53,332 nt of DNA from assembly GCA_003251635.1 (NCBI GenBank), contig QKEW01000012.1, positions 1 to 53,332 of the forward strand, given 5' to 3'. This DNA is from a bacterium (GTDB lineage Bacteria; Patescibacteriota; Minisyncoccia; Moranbacterales; GWC2-37-73). Below the pieces are notes generated by a model. That model had not been told where the DNA came from and searched no databases. It was given only the letters and a program-made list of their open reading frames with translations. Made by a program: the position numbers and the translations under genes. How positions within the stretch are numbered: position 1 is the stretch's first letter; the number at the start of each line of letters is the position of its first letter. Of the stretch, positions 1-9,602 are shown in pieces.

Positions 1-2058
1 TGGTGGGGTAGTGAGAATGGTCCGGAAAAAACCAGCGATTCAAACGGTAACACGGTTTATCCAAAAATTGTGGGTCAAGCAGATTTTTCCGATTGGCGAG
101 AGAAGGAAGAATTTCATGACCCGGTAATTATTGTGCCGGGGATTTTGGGGTCTCAAAAGGTTGACGGAAAATGGCAGATGGATTTAATTTTTCACGTTTA
201 TGACAATCTTTATAAGGAATTTACCGCTAATGGATATACAGTTGAAGATGATTTATATAAATTTCCCTACGAATGGCGCGACAGCAATATTGATAACGCC
301 AAACTTTTGAAAGAAAAAATTGAAGAAATCAAAGAAGAAAAAAACTGGCCGAAAGTTGATATCGTAGCTCACTCAATGGGTGGGCTTTTGGCAAGAGAAT
401 ATATTGAATCGGATTATTATGGAGACGACGTTGATCAGCTTATAACTTTAGGCACCCCACACCTTGGAGCGCCTGAGTCTTATTTAAAGTGGGACGGCGA
501 TAAATGGTTTTGGTCTTTGGGGGATATTTATACAAAAAATATCATCAAACAAGAAGCTGAGGAGATGGGATATGATGACATTTTTGACTATGTTCATGAA
601 AGACCCGTTGAATCTCTGAAAGAGCTACTGCCGACCTATGAATATTTGCAAGAAGTTGATAATGATTACAAATACAAGATTTATCCTCAAGACTATCCGC
701 GTAATGAATTTTTGGAAAATCTCAACAGTCAAGAGAATATTAAAAAATTGGAAAACATTGAATTTGATAAAATAGTGGGCAAATTGAATAATGAAAATAT
801 TACAATAGCAGGTTTTAATGTTATTGACGCGGATATGGGGAAATATTGGGAGCACGGTTATCCTCTTGGACTAGAAATTCCAATTATTGGAAAATCATCA
901 ATGTTTTATAGTGATGGAGACAAAACAGTTCCAATATTTTCAGCCAAGAGTCAAGAAATTCCCGAGGATGACCTTGTTGAAGTTGTCTCCGATCATCGTT
1001 CACTGCCAACTGAGGCTCAAAAGGATGTGTTGGAACTTTTGACTGGAGTAAGGCCGGAAAATGAAAAAAGAGATTCTCTAATTAAAGATATGTTAATAAT
1101 CTCAGTTTTCTCTCCAATTGACATCAATCTTACTTACCAAGACCAATCCGGCCAAACTCAAACCATCGGAGCCAATCAACCCAATCCAACCGAAGACGGA
1201 GCTTTCTACGCCAAATATTATCTTCAAGACGAAAACAAGCAAAACCTTGGGCAAGAAATCGAATTCATAACTGTACCTAATCCAACTGAAAGTGATTACC
1301 AACTCCAAACTATTGGCACCAGCCAAGGAAATTACAAAATTGAAGTTGTCAGAATATTGGAAGACCAAGATGGTCAAACTCAAGAACAGACAATTGAATT
1401 TACTGGCACTACTGAACCCAATCAAACCCAAGATTTAAATTTTCAAATTCAAAACAATCAACTTATCAATCAACAAGACCAACAAGCTCCTCAGATTGAA
1501 ATTCAAAGTCCCCAAAATCAAACTTATCTCAACAGTGGGCAATTAAAATTCGAATTCCAAGCAAATGACAACATCTCTGAAATTCAAAACATCCAAATTC
1601 AAAAATATCTTGACGCAAAAGAAACTCAAGAAGAAGTAATCCTGGACCTCTCCCTTCAAAAACTTGGTAAGCATCAATTCAAAATCATAGCTCAAGATGA
1701 AGCTCAAAACCAGAGTGAAAAAACGGTTGAGTTTGAAATTGGCACTGATCTGCCAACTTTCACTTCAAATCTGGACCACTACGAAGATTTGAAACTCCTG
1801 CGTTCCCAAGAAACCAGATTTATCCAACAAATCTTGAAAAAGATCCAAAGGCTTCAAGCTATTAAAAAAATGATCCAAGATTCTTCCAAACTAAAAAAGA
1901 AAGACAAAGAACATTTAGAAAAACTGGTAGATAAATTAATTCAAAAGACTTTGGATGGTTTGGAAAAAAACATCCAAGCCAAAACCGAAAAGAAAATTTC
2001 TCCCAATGCCAAGGAACTTTTATTGGACCAGCTTGATTGGTTGGGGAAAAATCTCTAA
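1..2058 (+). CDS. Surface/secreted alpha/beta-hydrolase (LCAT/PGAP1-like lipase) with C-terminal Ig-like region; 5' truncated by window edge
   Basis: The listed ORF starts at 70, but frame 1 is open to base 1 (WWGSENGPEKTSDSNGN...). PGILGS and AHSMGG nucleophile-elbow motifs; Ig-like segment SPQNQTYLNSGQLKFEFQANDN. Confidence 0.8.
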   Translation, partial: WWGSENGPEKTSDSNGNTVYPKIVGQADFSDWREKEEFHDPVIIVPGILGSQKVDGKWQMDLIFHVYDNLYKEFTANGYTVEDDLYKFPYEWRDSNIDNAKLLKEKIEEIKEEKNWPKVDIVAHSMGGLLAREYIESDYYGDDVDQLITLGTPHLGAPESYLKWDGDKWFWSLGDIYTKNIIKQEAEEMGYDDIFDYVHERPVESLKELLPTYEYLQEVDNDYKYKIYPQDYPRNEFLENLNSQENIKKLENIEFDKIVGKLNNENITIAGFNVIDADMGKYWEHGYPLGLEIPIIGKSSMFYSDGDKTVPIFSAKSQEIPEDDLVEVVSDHRSLPTEAQKDVLELLTGVRPENEKRDSLIKDMLIISVFSPIDINLTYQDQSGQTQTIGANQPNPTEDGAFYAKYYLQDENKQNLGQEIEFITVPNPTESDYQLQTIGTSQGNYKIEVVRILEDQDGQTQEQTIEFTGTTEPNQTQDLNFQIQNNQLINQQDQQAPQIEIQSPQNQTYLNSGQLKFEFQANDNISEIQNIQIQKYLDAKETQEEVILDLSLQKLGKHQFKIIAQDEAQNQSEKTVEFEIGTDLPTFTSNLDHYEDLKLLRSQETRFIQQILKKIQRLQAIKKMIQDSSKLKKKDKEHLEKLVDKLIQKTLDGLEKNIQAKTEKKISPNAKELLLDQLDWLGKNL

Positions 2059-2092
2059 AATTAAAACAAATAACAAACAAAAACAAATTTTG

Positions 2093-2548
2093 ATGAAAAT
2101 TGGCAAACTGGTTTCTTTTGAAAAAACAATTGGGGCGGTAATCTTTCGACGGGAAGTAGATCGAACTTTTTTTCTGTTGGTCTATTCTGGATATTGGGGT
2201 CTGCCTAAGGGTCATCCAGAAGAAGATGAGAATGAAAAGCAAACTCTCAAAAGGGAAGTTCAGGAAGAAACTGGGATTGATGATTTGAAAATCTTGGAGG
2301 GCTTTCGAGAGAGTTTTTGGTTCAGCTATAAGCCGGGAGCTCAAGAACGTCAAAAAAGAAACTTTCGTTGGATCGTGAAAAAGTTTGTGCACTATCTGGC
2401 TCAAACCCAAAGTGAAGAAGTTTTGCTGTCCGAAGAGCATTCGGATCATGTTTGGCTGGAATTTGATGAGGCTTTGAAAAAAATCACACATACCAGCGCC
2501 CGTCGAGTTTTGCAAAAAGCCGGAAAATTTTTGAAAGATTTTGACTAG
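2093..2548 (+). CDS. NUDIX hydrolase
   Basis: Nudix box GHPEEDENEKQTLKREVQEETGI. ATG at 2093 chosen over the longer ORF start, which overlaps the upstream gene. Confidence 0.85.
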   Translation: MKIGKLVSFEKTIGAVIFRREVDRTFFLLVYSGYWGLPKGHPEEDENEKQTLKREVQEETGIDDLKILEGFRESFWFSYKPGAQERQKRNFRWIVKKFVHYLAQTQSEEVLLSEEHSDHVWLEFDEALKKITHTSARRVLQKAGKFLKDFD

Positions 2549-2597
2549 AAGTTTTTATTATAAATGAAGGACTTTTTATAATTCAACTTTTAGACAA

Positions 2598-2924
2598 ATG
2601 AGAAAATATCATCAAATCGGCAAAAGGCCAGGCCGACCGGCCTATCGAACCGCCGCTTCTTTTCGTGAAAAGGTCTTGAGGATAGTTGGAAAAATTCCGG
2701 CCGGAAAAACGCTGACCTACAAACAGGTAGCTCGAAAGGCTGGCAGTCCGCAAGCCGCTCGGGCAGTCGGCAATGTTTTGCATACCAATCAGGACCCGCA
2801 GATTCCTTGTCATCGAGTGATTCGCTCTGACGGAAAAATTGGCGGATACAATCGCGGATCAGCGCGCAAGCGAATTTTGTTGAAAGAGGAGGGAATTGAT
2901 ATGACAAATTTTGGAAGAAAATAG
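2598..2924 (+). CDS. MGMT-family protein (methylated-DNA--protein-cysteine methyltransferase, C-terminal domain only)
   Basis: Active-site motif IPCHRVI retained, plus TLTYKQVARKAG...ARAVGNVLHTNQDP. Confidence 0.85.
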   Translation: MRKYHQIGKRPGRPAYRTAASFREKVLRIVGKIPAGKTLTYKQVARKAGSPQAARAVGNVLHTNQDPQIPCHRVIRSDGKIGGYNRGSARKRILLKEEGIDMTNFGRK

Positions 2925-2967
2925 ATTTTCTAGGCTTCTAGTTTTTTTATTGGAATGGAATTTAGTC

Positions 2968-2996
2968 TTGCTTTGGTGGCTTTTTTGGGTTAAGAT
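2968..2996 (+). promoter_or_regulatory. Sigma70-like promoter for secDF (TTGCTT-N17-TAAGAT)
   Basis: -35 at 2968-2973, -10 at 2991-2996, spacing 17, upstream of the secD ATG at 3030. Confidence 0.5.
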
Positions 2997-3029
2997 TCGA
3001 AAAGAACAACTTGCTTAATAAAATCAGAA

Positions 3030-4727
3030 ATGAAAGGAAATAAAAAAATTAGAAATAGGTTTTGGGCAATAATGCTCTTGTTTGTTGTAACGGTAGTTAT
3101 TGCTTTTCCCCGAACGGTGGGATTTTGGCCGGCTCTCAAAGAGCGATTGGAAAAATTCGAGATCAGTTTGGGTCTGGATTTGCAAGGCGGGATTCATTTG
3201 GAATATTTGGCCAATACCTCCGAGATTGAGGATTCAAAAAAGGCCGAAGCTTTGCAGGCAGTGCAAGATGTGGTTGAAAGGCGAGTGAATGCTTTTGGGG
3301 TGGGTGAGCCTTTGGTCCAAACTTCCAAAAGTGGCAATGAGGATCGTTTGATTGTCGAATTGCCTGGTGTGGCTGACGTTGAAGAGGCTAAAAGTCGGAT
3401 CAAAGACACGCCGATTTTGGAGTTTCGTCAGGAAGCCGGACCGGAAAGTGAGGGTCAAAAAACTATAGATAATTTGAATTCACAATCTCAAGCCAAAGCT
3501 CAGGAAGTTTTGGATCGGGCTAAGAGTGGTGAAAATTTTGAAGATCTAGCCAAAGAATTCAGTCAGGATCCGGGAAGCCGTGATGAAGGCGGGGATTTGG
3601 GTTTTGTGAAAAAAGGAACTTTCGTGGCTCCTTTTGATGAGGTTTTGTTTGGAAAAAACTTGGCGGACGGAGAAATTTATGGCGAATTGGTGGAGAGTGA
3701 TTATGGTTGGCACATCATTCAAAAAGTTGAGCAACGGGGCGAAGGAGATAATTTGGAAATTCATGCCCGGCATATTTTGTTTCAAAAATGGAATTTGGAC
3801 ATGATTCCGCAGCTAGCCTATGAAGCTACTGGGCTAACTGGAAAAAATTTGAAAAATGCTCAAGTAGTTTTTAGCGGACAGGGAGTCAGTGAACCTCAGG
3901 TAGCTATTAAGTTTGATGATGAAGGTACCAAGCTTTTTGCTGAAATTACTAAAAATAATCTGGGTAAAAGTCTGGCCATCTTTTTAGATGGACAATTGCA
4001 AAGTGCGCCGACTGTGCAAAGTGAAATCACTGACGGAGAAGCGGTGATTACTGGAAATTTCACAGTGGATGACGCTAAGGATTTGGTGCGTCGACTCAAT
4101 GAGGGAGCTTTGCCTGTTTCTTTGGAATTGATTTCTCAACAAAGCGTGGAGGCCTCTTTGGGCGCTCAGTCTTTGACTAAAAGTTTGAAAGCCGGAATGA
4201 TTGGCTTGGCGGCTATTGTGATTTTCATGATTGTCTATTACCGATTTTTGGGTTTGGTGGCTTCTTTGGGCTTGTTGATCTACACCACCTTGATGATTTG
4301 CATCTTCAAGCTTTCCGGTGTTTTGAGTCCGTGGCCAATCACCTTGTCGCTTTCGGGTATTGCCGGATTTATTTTGACCATGGGAATGGCGGTGGATGCC
4401 AATGTTTTGATTTTTGAAAGAATTAAGGAAGAGATTCGCGAAGGTAAAAGCATCAGAAGAGCCTTGGAAGAAGGTTTCAGACGAGCTTGGCCAAGTATTC
4501 GCGATGGTAATCTTTCTACCATCCTAACTTCAGTGATTTTGATTTGGTTTGGAACCAGTTTTGTGAAAGGTTTTGCTTTGATTTTGGTAATCGGAGTTCT
4601 GGTTTCAATGTTCACAGCCATTGTTTTGGTTCAAAACATTTTGCGATTTTTGATTGGCCAATGGGCTGAAAAAAGACCTTGGCTTTTGGTGCGAATAGGT
4701 AAGAATAAGAATTTAAACGAGCAATAA
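3030..4727 (+). CDS. secD: Protein translocase subunit SecD with parvulin-like insertion
   Basis: SLGLDLQGGIHLEY, RLIVELPGV, LTGKNLKNAQV, GMAVDANVLIFERIKEEIREG; inserted EDLAKEFSQDPGSRDEGGDLGFVKKGTFVAPFDEVLF...YGWHIIQKV. Confidence 0.95.
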   Translation: MKGNKKIRNRFWAIMLLFVVTVVIAFPRTVGFWPALKERLEKFEISLGLDLQGGIHLEYLANTSEIEDSKKAEALQAVQDVVERRVNAFGVGEPLVQTSKSGNEDRLIVELPGVADVEEAKSRIKDTPILEFRQEAGPESEGQKTIDNLNSQSQAKAQEVLDRAKSGENFEDLAKEFSQDPGSRDEGGDLGFVKKGTFVAPFDEVLFGKNLADGEIYGELVESDYGWHIIQKVEQRGEGDNLEIHARHILFQKWNLDMIPQLAYEATGLTGKNLKNAQVVFSGQGVSEPQVAIKFDDEGTKLFAEITKNNLGKSLAIFLDGQLQSAPTVQSEITDGEAVITGNFTVDDAKDLVRRLNEGALPVSLELISQQSVEASLGAQSLTKSLKAGMIGLAAIVIFMIVYYRFLGLVASLGLLIYTTLMICIFKLSGVLSPWPITLSLSGIAGFILTMGMAVDANVLIFERIKEEIREGKSIRRALEEGFRRAWPSIRDGNLSTILTSVILIWFGTSFVKGFALILVIGVLVSMFTAIVLVQNILRFLIGQWAEKRPWLLVRIGKNKNLNEQ

Positions 4728-4729
4728 AA

Positions 4730-5641
4730 ATGTTTAATATTATTGGAAGAAGAAAATACGCCTATATTTTTTCCAGCTTTTTGGTGGCAGCTAGTTTGGT
4801 TTTTTTGGCAGCTTGGGGCCTGCGTCTGGGCATTGATTTTAAAGGCGGAACTTTGATGGAGATCAAGTTTTCAGCTGATAAAGAAATTTCCAAAGATCAA
4901 TTGCAAGAAGTTTTGGAGCCGGTGGTATTAGGCAGTTTGCAAATTCAGGCTAGTGAAAATGGAGCCTACATTTTGCGCTATGGAAATTCCGACGAGAATT
5001 CCAACAATGCGGCTTTTGAAAAAATCAAAGGCTTGGATGAAAATGTGGAGCAACTGCGGGTTGATTTCATCGGGGCTTCAATTTCTTCCCAGATTAAAAA
5101 AAGTGCCGGAGTGGCTTTATTTTTGGCAGTAGTTGGCATTGCGCTCTATGTGGCCTGGGCTTTTCGCAAAGTTTCCTATCCGGTTCCATCTTGGCAATAT
5201 GGCTTGGGAGCCATCATCGCTTTGGCTCATGACATCATCATAACCCTGGGAGTTTTTGCGGTCTTGGGACATTTTTGGCAAGTGGAAGTTGGAATTCCAT
5301 TTGTGGCGGCTCTGCTAACCATTTTGGGTTATTCAGTCAACGATACCATCGTGGTTTATGATCGTACTCGAGAAAATTTGCTCCGTTCTTCACGCAAAGA
5401 AGATTTTGAAAAGATCGTGAACAAATCAATCAATGAAACTTTAGCTCGCTCGATCAATTCTTCTTTGACGGTATTGGTAGTGTTGGTGGCAATAATTTTC
5501 TTTGGAGGTGAAACGTTGAAATATTTTTCTCTGGCACTTTTGGTGGGAATCGGATTCGGAACCTATTCGTCTGTCTATGTAGCCAGCGCTTTGTTGGTGA
5601 CCAGCTGGAAAAGAGGTTTGAAAAATAAGAGTAATAATTAA
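4730..5641 (+). CDS. secF: Protein translocase subunit SecF
   Basis: GIDFKGGTLMEIKF, GYSVNDTIVVYDRTREN; directly downstream of secD. Confidence 0.95.
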   Translation: MFNIIGRRKYAYIFSSFLVAASLVFLAAWGLRLGIDFKGGTLMEIKFSADKEISKDQLQEVLEPVVLGSLQIQASENGAYILRYGNSDENSNNAAFEKIKGLDENVEQLRVDFIGASISSQIKKSAGVALFLAVVGIALYVAWAFRKVSYPVPSWQYGLGAIIALAHDIIITLGVFAVLGHFWQVEVGIPFVAALLTILGYSVNDTIVVYDRTRENLLRSSRKEDFEKIVNKSINETLARSINSSLTVLVVLVAIIFFGGETLKYFSLALLVGIGFGTYSSVYVASALLVTSWKRGLKNKSNN

Positions 5642-5650
5642 AATAAATCC

Positions 5651-5968
5651 ATGTTGAACATTTTTAAGAAAAAAACTAATAGTGTTTCCGATGACAATCA
5701 AAAAGCGCAACAAAAAAAGGCTGAGCAGGAAATGATGGAAAAAATTCCCGGAGCCGAAAACATGGGCATGCTGCAGAAAATGGCCATGAAAAAGGTGATG
5801 AAGATGAGCCCGGAGGAACGCAATAAATTGATGCAGAAAATGTTGGAGCCAAAAAATATCCAAAAGAATAAAAAGCAGATTTTGGAAATGCTGGAGCAGA
5901 TGGAAAAATCCGGTCAAATGAATAAGCACCAGGTTTTTGAGGCTAAAAAGAGACTGGGTCTTTTGTAG
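5651..5968 (+). CDS. Small Met/Lys-rich hypothetical protein
   Basis: 105-aa ORF in the secDF operon context, Met-rich helical sequence. Confidence 0.7.
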   Translation: MLNIFKKKTNSVSDDNQKAQQKKAEQEMMEKIPGAENMGMLQKMAMKKVMKMSPEERNKLMQKMLEPKNIQKNKKQILEMLEQMEKSGQMNKHQVFEAKKRLGLL

Positions 5969-6031
5969 AATTTTATCTTGTTAAATTTTTGTTTGGCGAT
6001 TTATATTCGTCGACATTATAAATATAAAAAA

Positions 6032-7240
6032 ATGACAAAAGAATTGGAACAAAAAATTGATCAAATTTTGGAAAGAGGCGTGATTGCCGAAATTTTGCCA
6101 ACCAAAGAGCAGTTCAAGCAAAAATTGCTCAGTGGTGAAAAACTGCGTTTCTATATTGGCGCTGATCCGACTGCGCCGGCTTTGCATTTGGGTCACGCTC
6201 AAAATCTGATGCTTTTGGAAGATTTTCGAAAGCTTGGACACGAAGTGATTTTTCTAATCGGAGATTTCACGGCCATGATTGGTGATCCGACTGACAAATC
6301 AGCCGCCAGAATCAAGCAAAATAGCGAGCAAGTGGAGAAAAATTTTGCCAATTGGAAAAAACAGGTTCAAAATATTTTGGATTTCGAAGATTCAAAAAAT
6401 CCGGTGCAAATTAAATTTAACTCCGAATGGTTGGGTAAATTGGATTTTGGCCAGGTTTTGGAATTGGCCAGTAATTTCACGGTTCAGCAAATGTTGGAAC
6501 GGGATATGTTTGAAAAAAGAATGCAAGATGGCGCTCCAATTTTTTTGCATGAATTTTTCTATCCGCTGATGCAGGGTTATGATAGCGTGGTGATGGATGT
6601 GGATGTGGAGCTTTGTGGCACGGATCAGATTTTCAATGCTTTGGCTGGACGGACTTTGCAAAAGAAAATTAACAACAAAGAAAAATTTGTAGTGGCGGCC
6701 AAGTTGGTGGCGGATGAAAAAACCGGCGCTTTGATGTCCAAGTCGAATGGCACTGGCATATTTTTGGATTTGGACGCCCAAAACTTGTTTGGAGCAGTGA
6801 TGGCCCAGCCGGACGGAATGATTAAGCCACTTTTGATCGGTTGCACTCGAATTTCTTTGGCGGAGATTGAAAAGTTGCTACAATTGGAAAATCCGCGCGA
6901 CGCCAAATTGGAACTGGCCGCCGAAATCGTGAAGATTTATCACGGAGAAAAAGCCGCTGGGCAAGCGCGGGAAAATTTCATCCAGACTTTTTCCAAAAAA
7001 GAAACTCCCGAAGAAGTGATTGAAGTCGGAGTTGATCAAGATCAGATCAAATTGACGGAATTTTTGGTGCGAGCCGGTCAGGCCAAGAGCTTGGGAGAGG
7101 CCAGACGAAAGGTTGAGCAGGGAGGTGTTAGCGTGGAAGGGGAAAAAATTACCGATTGGCAAGCAATTTTGGATAAAACTTTTGAAGACAAAACTTTCAA
7201 AGTCGGCAAGTTTGGATTTGTGAAAATTAAGTTTAACTAG
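6032..7240 (+). CDS. tyrS: Tyrosyl-tRNA synthetase
   Basis: GADPTAPALHLGHAQNLMLLEDFRKLGH; class I HIGH-like motif; C-terminal S4 domain. ATG at 6032 preferred over 5978. Confidence 0.93.
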   Translation: MTKELEQKIDQILERGVIAEILPTKEQFKQKLLSGEKLRFYIGADPTAPALHLGHAQNLMLLEDFRKLGHEVIFLIGDFTAMIGDPTDKSAARIKQNSEQVEKNFANWKKQVQNILDFEDSKNPVQIKFNSEWLGKLDFGQVLELASNFTVQQMLERDMFEKRMQDGAPIFLHEFFYPLMQGYDSVVMDVDVELCGTDQIFNALAGRTLQKKINNKEKFVVAAKLVADEKTGALMSKSNGTGIFLDLDAQNLFGAVMAQPDGMIKPLLIGCTRISLAEIEKLLQLENPRDAKLELAAEIVKIYHGEKAAGQARENFIQTFSKKETPEEVIEVGVDQDQIKLTEFLVRAGQAKSLGEARRKVEQGGVSVEGEKITDWQAILDKTFEDKTFKVGKFGFVKIKFN

Positions 7241-7272
7241 GACACCCACTTTTTATAAGAGAAAATAAAAAT

Positions 7273-7296
7273 CCGACCAAGTGGGTCGGTTTTTTT
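7273..7296 (+). terminator. Rho-independent terminator of tyrS
   Basis: ccgacc-aagtg-ggtcgg followed by a T tract. Confidence 0.8.
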
Positions 7297-7305
7297 GCCC
7301 AAGAA

Positions 7306-7341
7306 AAACCCGGCAGTTCGCAAGCGTGCGATGCCGGGTTT
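7306..7341 (-). terminator. Terminator-like hairpin converging on the tyrS terminator
   Basis: aaacccggca/tgccgggttt 10-bp stem with inner tcgca/tgcga stem; minus-strand product ends in GGGTTTTTC. Confidence 0.65.
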
Positions 7342-7418
7342 AATTTGTGAAACTTTTTTAGATTAATCATAACCGCAGATTGACCAGTGGAAGGATTTTG
7401 CGGTTAAGATAACTAAGG

Positions 7419-8321
7419 TTAAAGAAATAATTTACTGATTTCCCTGCCTAGCATGGCAGAATCTTTCCCCAAGGTTACGTTGTGTAACCCGGGAATTTTT
7501 ACGAATCTGAAGCTATCGAACCCTAGCCACTCGGTGAATATTTCCAGGTTTGATTTTTCCCAGGGCCAGTGAATTTGAGCCCAGTCCCAGCGACTCTGAA
7601 AAATAGTTATTCTTGGTAGATACTGAGCATCTTGCCTTAATATCTCTGGAATCAAAGCCTGGGAACTTCTGCGGACCTCCCAAAGAAGTTTTTGTAAATC
7701 GAAACTCCTTTTAGGGGCATGATAAAAATTTTTCAGGATATCCACCGGACTCTCTTGGAATAGGGAGCTGACCCTGGTCAATAACCCTGAAATTGAGAAA
7801 GCTAGTGCAACCCAAACTTGGAAAGATCTCCTGAGGCTCAGTGGGTTGACAAGTATCACTTCTTTTATCTTTACTTTGGATTTATTTCTGCTGGCTAATG
7901 ACGCCATTTCCAGTATATTGCTGGCAGCGTTGGAATGGCCGAAAAGAATTACTTCTCCTACTCCTCTTAGTTTTTCCAGGAGTTGAAGAGCGGCGCTGGC
8001 TCCATGCAAGGGTTTGTCTTTGAAAACATCCCATGGTAATTCATCGGATTTTCCGTAACCAAACGGTGAAATCACGATGGTTTTTCGACCATAGTAGATG
8101 GCCGGTTCAAAGCATGGCAGAAGATCTGTTCCGCCACCGGGAAAAATGAATATGGGGGTTTTATTTTCTGACCCTGATTCTTCTGGAACAACCAGATATT
8201 CCAGATTATACGTTTTACCGTCATCCAGTGTAATGTAGGTAGTTTCGGTTTCTTGCAATGACCCTGCTATTGCAAGAGTTCTCTTGGCCGCAGTAGAATC
8301 CATTGGTTTTTTAAAGAACAT
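7419..8321 (-). CDS. Alpha/beta hydrolase
   Basis: FIFPGGGTD, GHSNAAS nucleophile elbow, GLHN near the C-terminus; strong SD (aaggaggc) upstream of the ATG. Confidence 0.8.
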   Translation of the reverse strand: MFFKKPMDSTAAKRTLAIAGSLQETETTYITLDDGKTYNLEYLVVPEESGSENKTPIFIFPGGGTDLLPCFEPAIYYGRKTIVISPFGYGKSDELPWDVFKDKPLHGASAALQLLEKLRGVGEVILFGHSNAASNILEMASLASRNKSKVKIKEVILVNPLSLRRSFQVWVALAFSISGLLTRVSSLFQESPVDILKNFYHAPKRSFDLQKLLWEVRRSSQALIPEILRQDAQYLPRITIFQSRWDWAQIHWPWEKSNLEIFTEWLGFDSFRFVKIPGLHNVTLGKDSAMLGREISKLFL

Positions 8322-8489
8322 AGTTTGCCTCCTTTTGGATTTGGGAATTATTATCTGATTTACGGAAATATTTTTTAGGCAACGGTGGATTATAACTGAA
8401 AATCAATGAAAAGTCAAGGTTTTTTAGATTTTTTTCCAAGACTTTCGAGTTTAGTACTTTTCTTTAGTGCTTATTATTACAATTTGATT

Positions 8490-8518
8490 TTGACTTTTTT
8501 GGTCTTTGTCTTTAAAAT
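8490..8518 (+). promoter_or_regulatory. Sigma70-like promoter for pheST (TTGACT-N17-TAAAAT)
   Basis: Spacing 17; about 38 bp upstream of the pheS ATG. Confidence 0.6.
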
Positions 8519-8556
8519 AAACTTATTGGAAAAACTAATCTTTTGGCGGAAAAATC

Positions 8557-9585
8557 ATGGAAGAGAAAATTCGCAAAATCAAACAAGAAGCTTTCGAAGA
8601 AGTTGGAAAAGCCAAAAATTTGGACGAGCTTTCGCAGTTGAAAATCAAATACCTAGGACGCAAAAGCGCTTTTAATGAAATTCTCAAAAGTCTTAAGGAT
8701 CTTTCAAATGAAGAGAAGAAAATAATCGGGCCACTGGCCAATTCAGTCAAAAGTGAAATTGCTGGATTTTTGGAAGAAACCGAAAGACTTTTGGAGATCA
8801 AAAGTTTTGATTGGGCAGCTGAGAAAATTGATGTGACCATTCCGGGTCAGAAAATTCGGCGCGGTCATTTGCATCCGCTTTCGATGGTGCGCAATGAAAT
8901 CGAGGATATTTTCACAGCCATGGGTTTTGAAATCGCTGACGGTCCGGAAATTGAAACTGAGCACTATAATTTTGATGCTTTGAACATTCCTAAGGATCAT
9001 CCGGCTCGCGACAAGTGGGATACTTTCTGGGTGAAAAATGATTCCGGCAAAGAACGTACGCTACTACGCACGCACACTTCACCGGTTCAAGTGCGTTTTA
9101 TGGAAAAGAATAAACCACCGTTTAGAATCATTTCGCCTGGCAAGTGTTTTCGCAATGAAGCGACTGACGCTCGGCATGAGCATACTTTCTATCAGTTCGA
9201 AGCCTTGGTGGTGGGCGATGACATCAACGTGGGCCATTTCAAATTTATCGCTCAGCAATTTTTTTCCAGCTTTTTCAAGAAAGAAATTGATGTGAGAGTG
9301 CGACCAAGCTATTTTCCGTTTACGGAACCAAGTTTCGAATTTGATATTAGCTGCAGTGTTTGTCAGCAAAAAGGTTGCAGTGTTTGCTCCGGAACTGGTT
9401 GGTTGGAAGTGGGTGGAGCTGGAATGGTGAATCAAGAAGTTTTTGTAGCCAGCGGTTATCCGCGCGGTCGTTATCAGGGGTTTGCTTGGGGATTTGGCTT
9501 GGAAAGACTTTTGATTTTGCGTCATCGCATTGATGATATCCGTTTGTTTCATAGCGGCGATTTGCGTTTTATCAACCAATTTTAA
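8557..9585 (+). CDS. pheS: Phenylalanyl-tRNA synthetase alpha subunit
   Basis: HPLSMVRNEIEDIFTAMGFEIADGPEIE, LLRTHTSPVQVRFM, GWLEVGGAGMV. Confidence 0.97.
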   Translation: MEEKIRKIKQEAFEEVGKAKNLDELSQLKIKYLGRKSAFNEILKSLKDLSNEEKKIIGPLANSVKSEIAGFLEETERLLEIKSFDWAAEKIDVTIPGQKIRRGHLHPLSMVRNEIEDIFTAMGFEIADGPEIETEHYNFDALNIPKDHPARDKWDTFWVKNDSGKERTLLRTHTSPVQVRFMEKNKPPFRIISPGKCFRNEATDARHEHTFYQFEALVVGDDINVGHFKFIAQQFFSSFFKKEIDVRVRPSYFPFTEPSFEFDISCSVCQQKGCSVCSGTGWLEVGGAGMVNQEVFVASGYPRGRYQGFAWGFGLERLLILRHRIDDIRLFHSGDLRFINQF

Positions 9586-9602
9586 TTTACGCCATAAAAA
9601 AT

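Noticed and set aside
625-1431. Minus-strand ORFs 625-855 and 1102-1431 inside the lipase gene
   Set aside because: Antisense to a well-supported CDS with no motif, SD or promoter; the same reasoning applies to most antisense ORFs in the track.
8406-8675. 89-aa + strand ORF upstream of and overlapping pheS
   Set aside because: Overlaps the pheS promoter and start in another frame; low-complexity sequence without motif.
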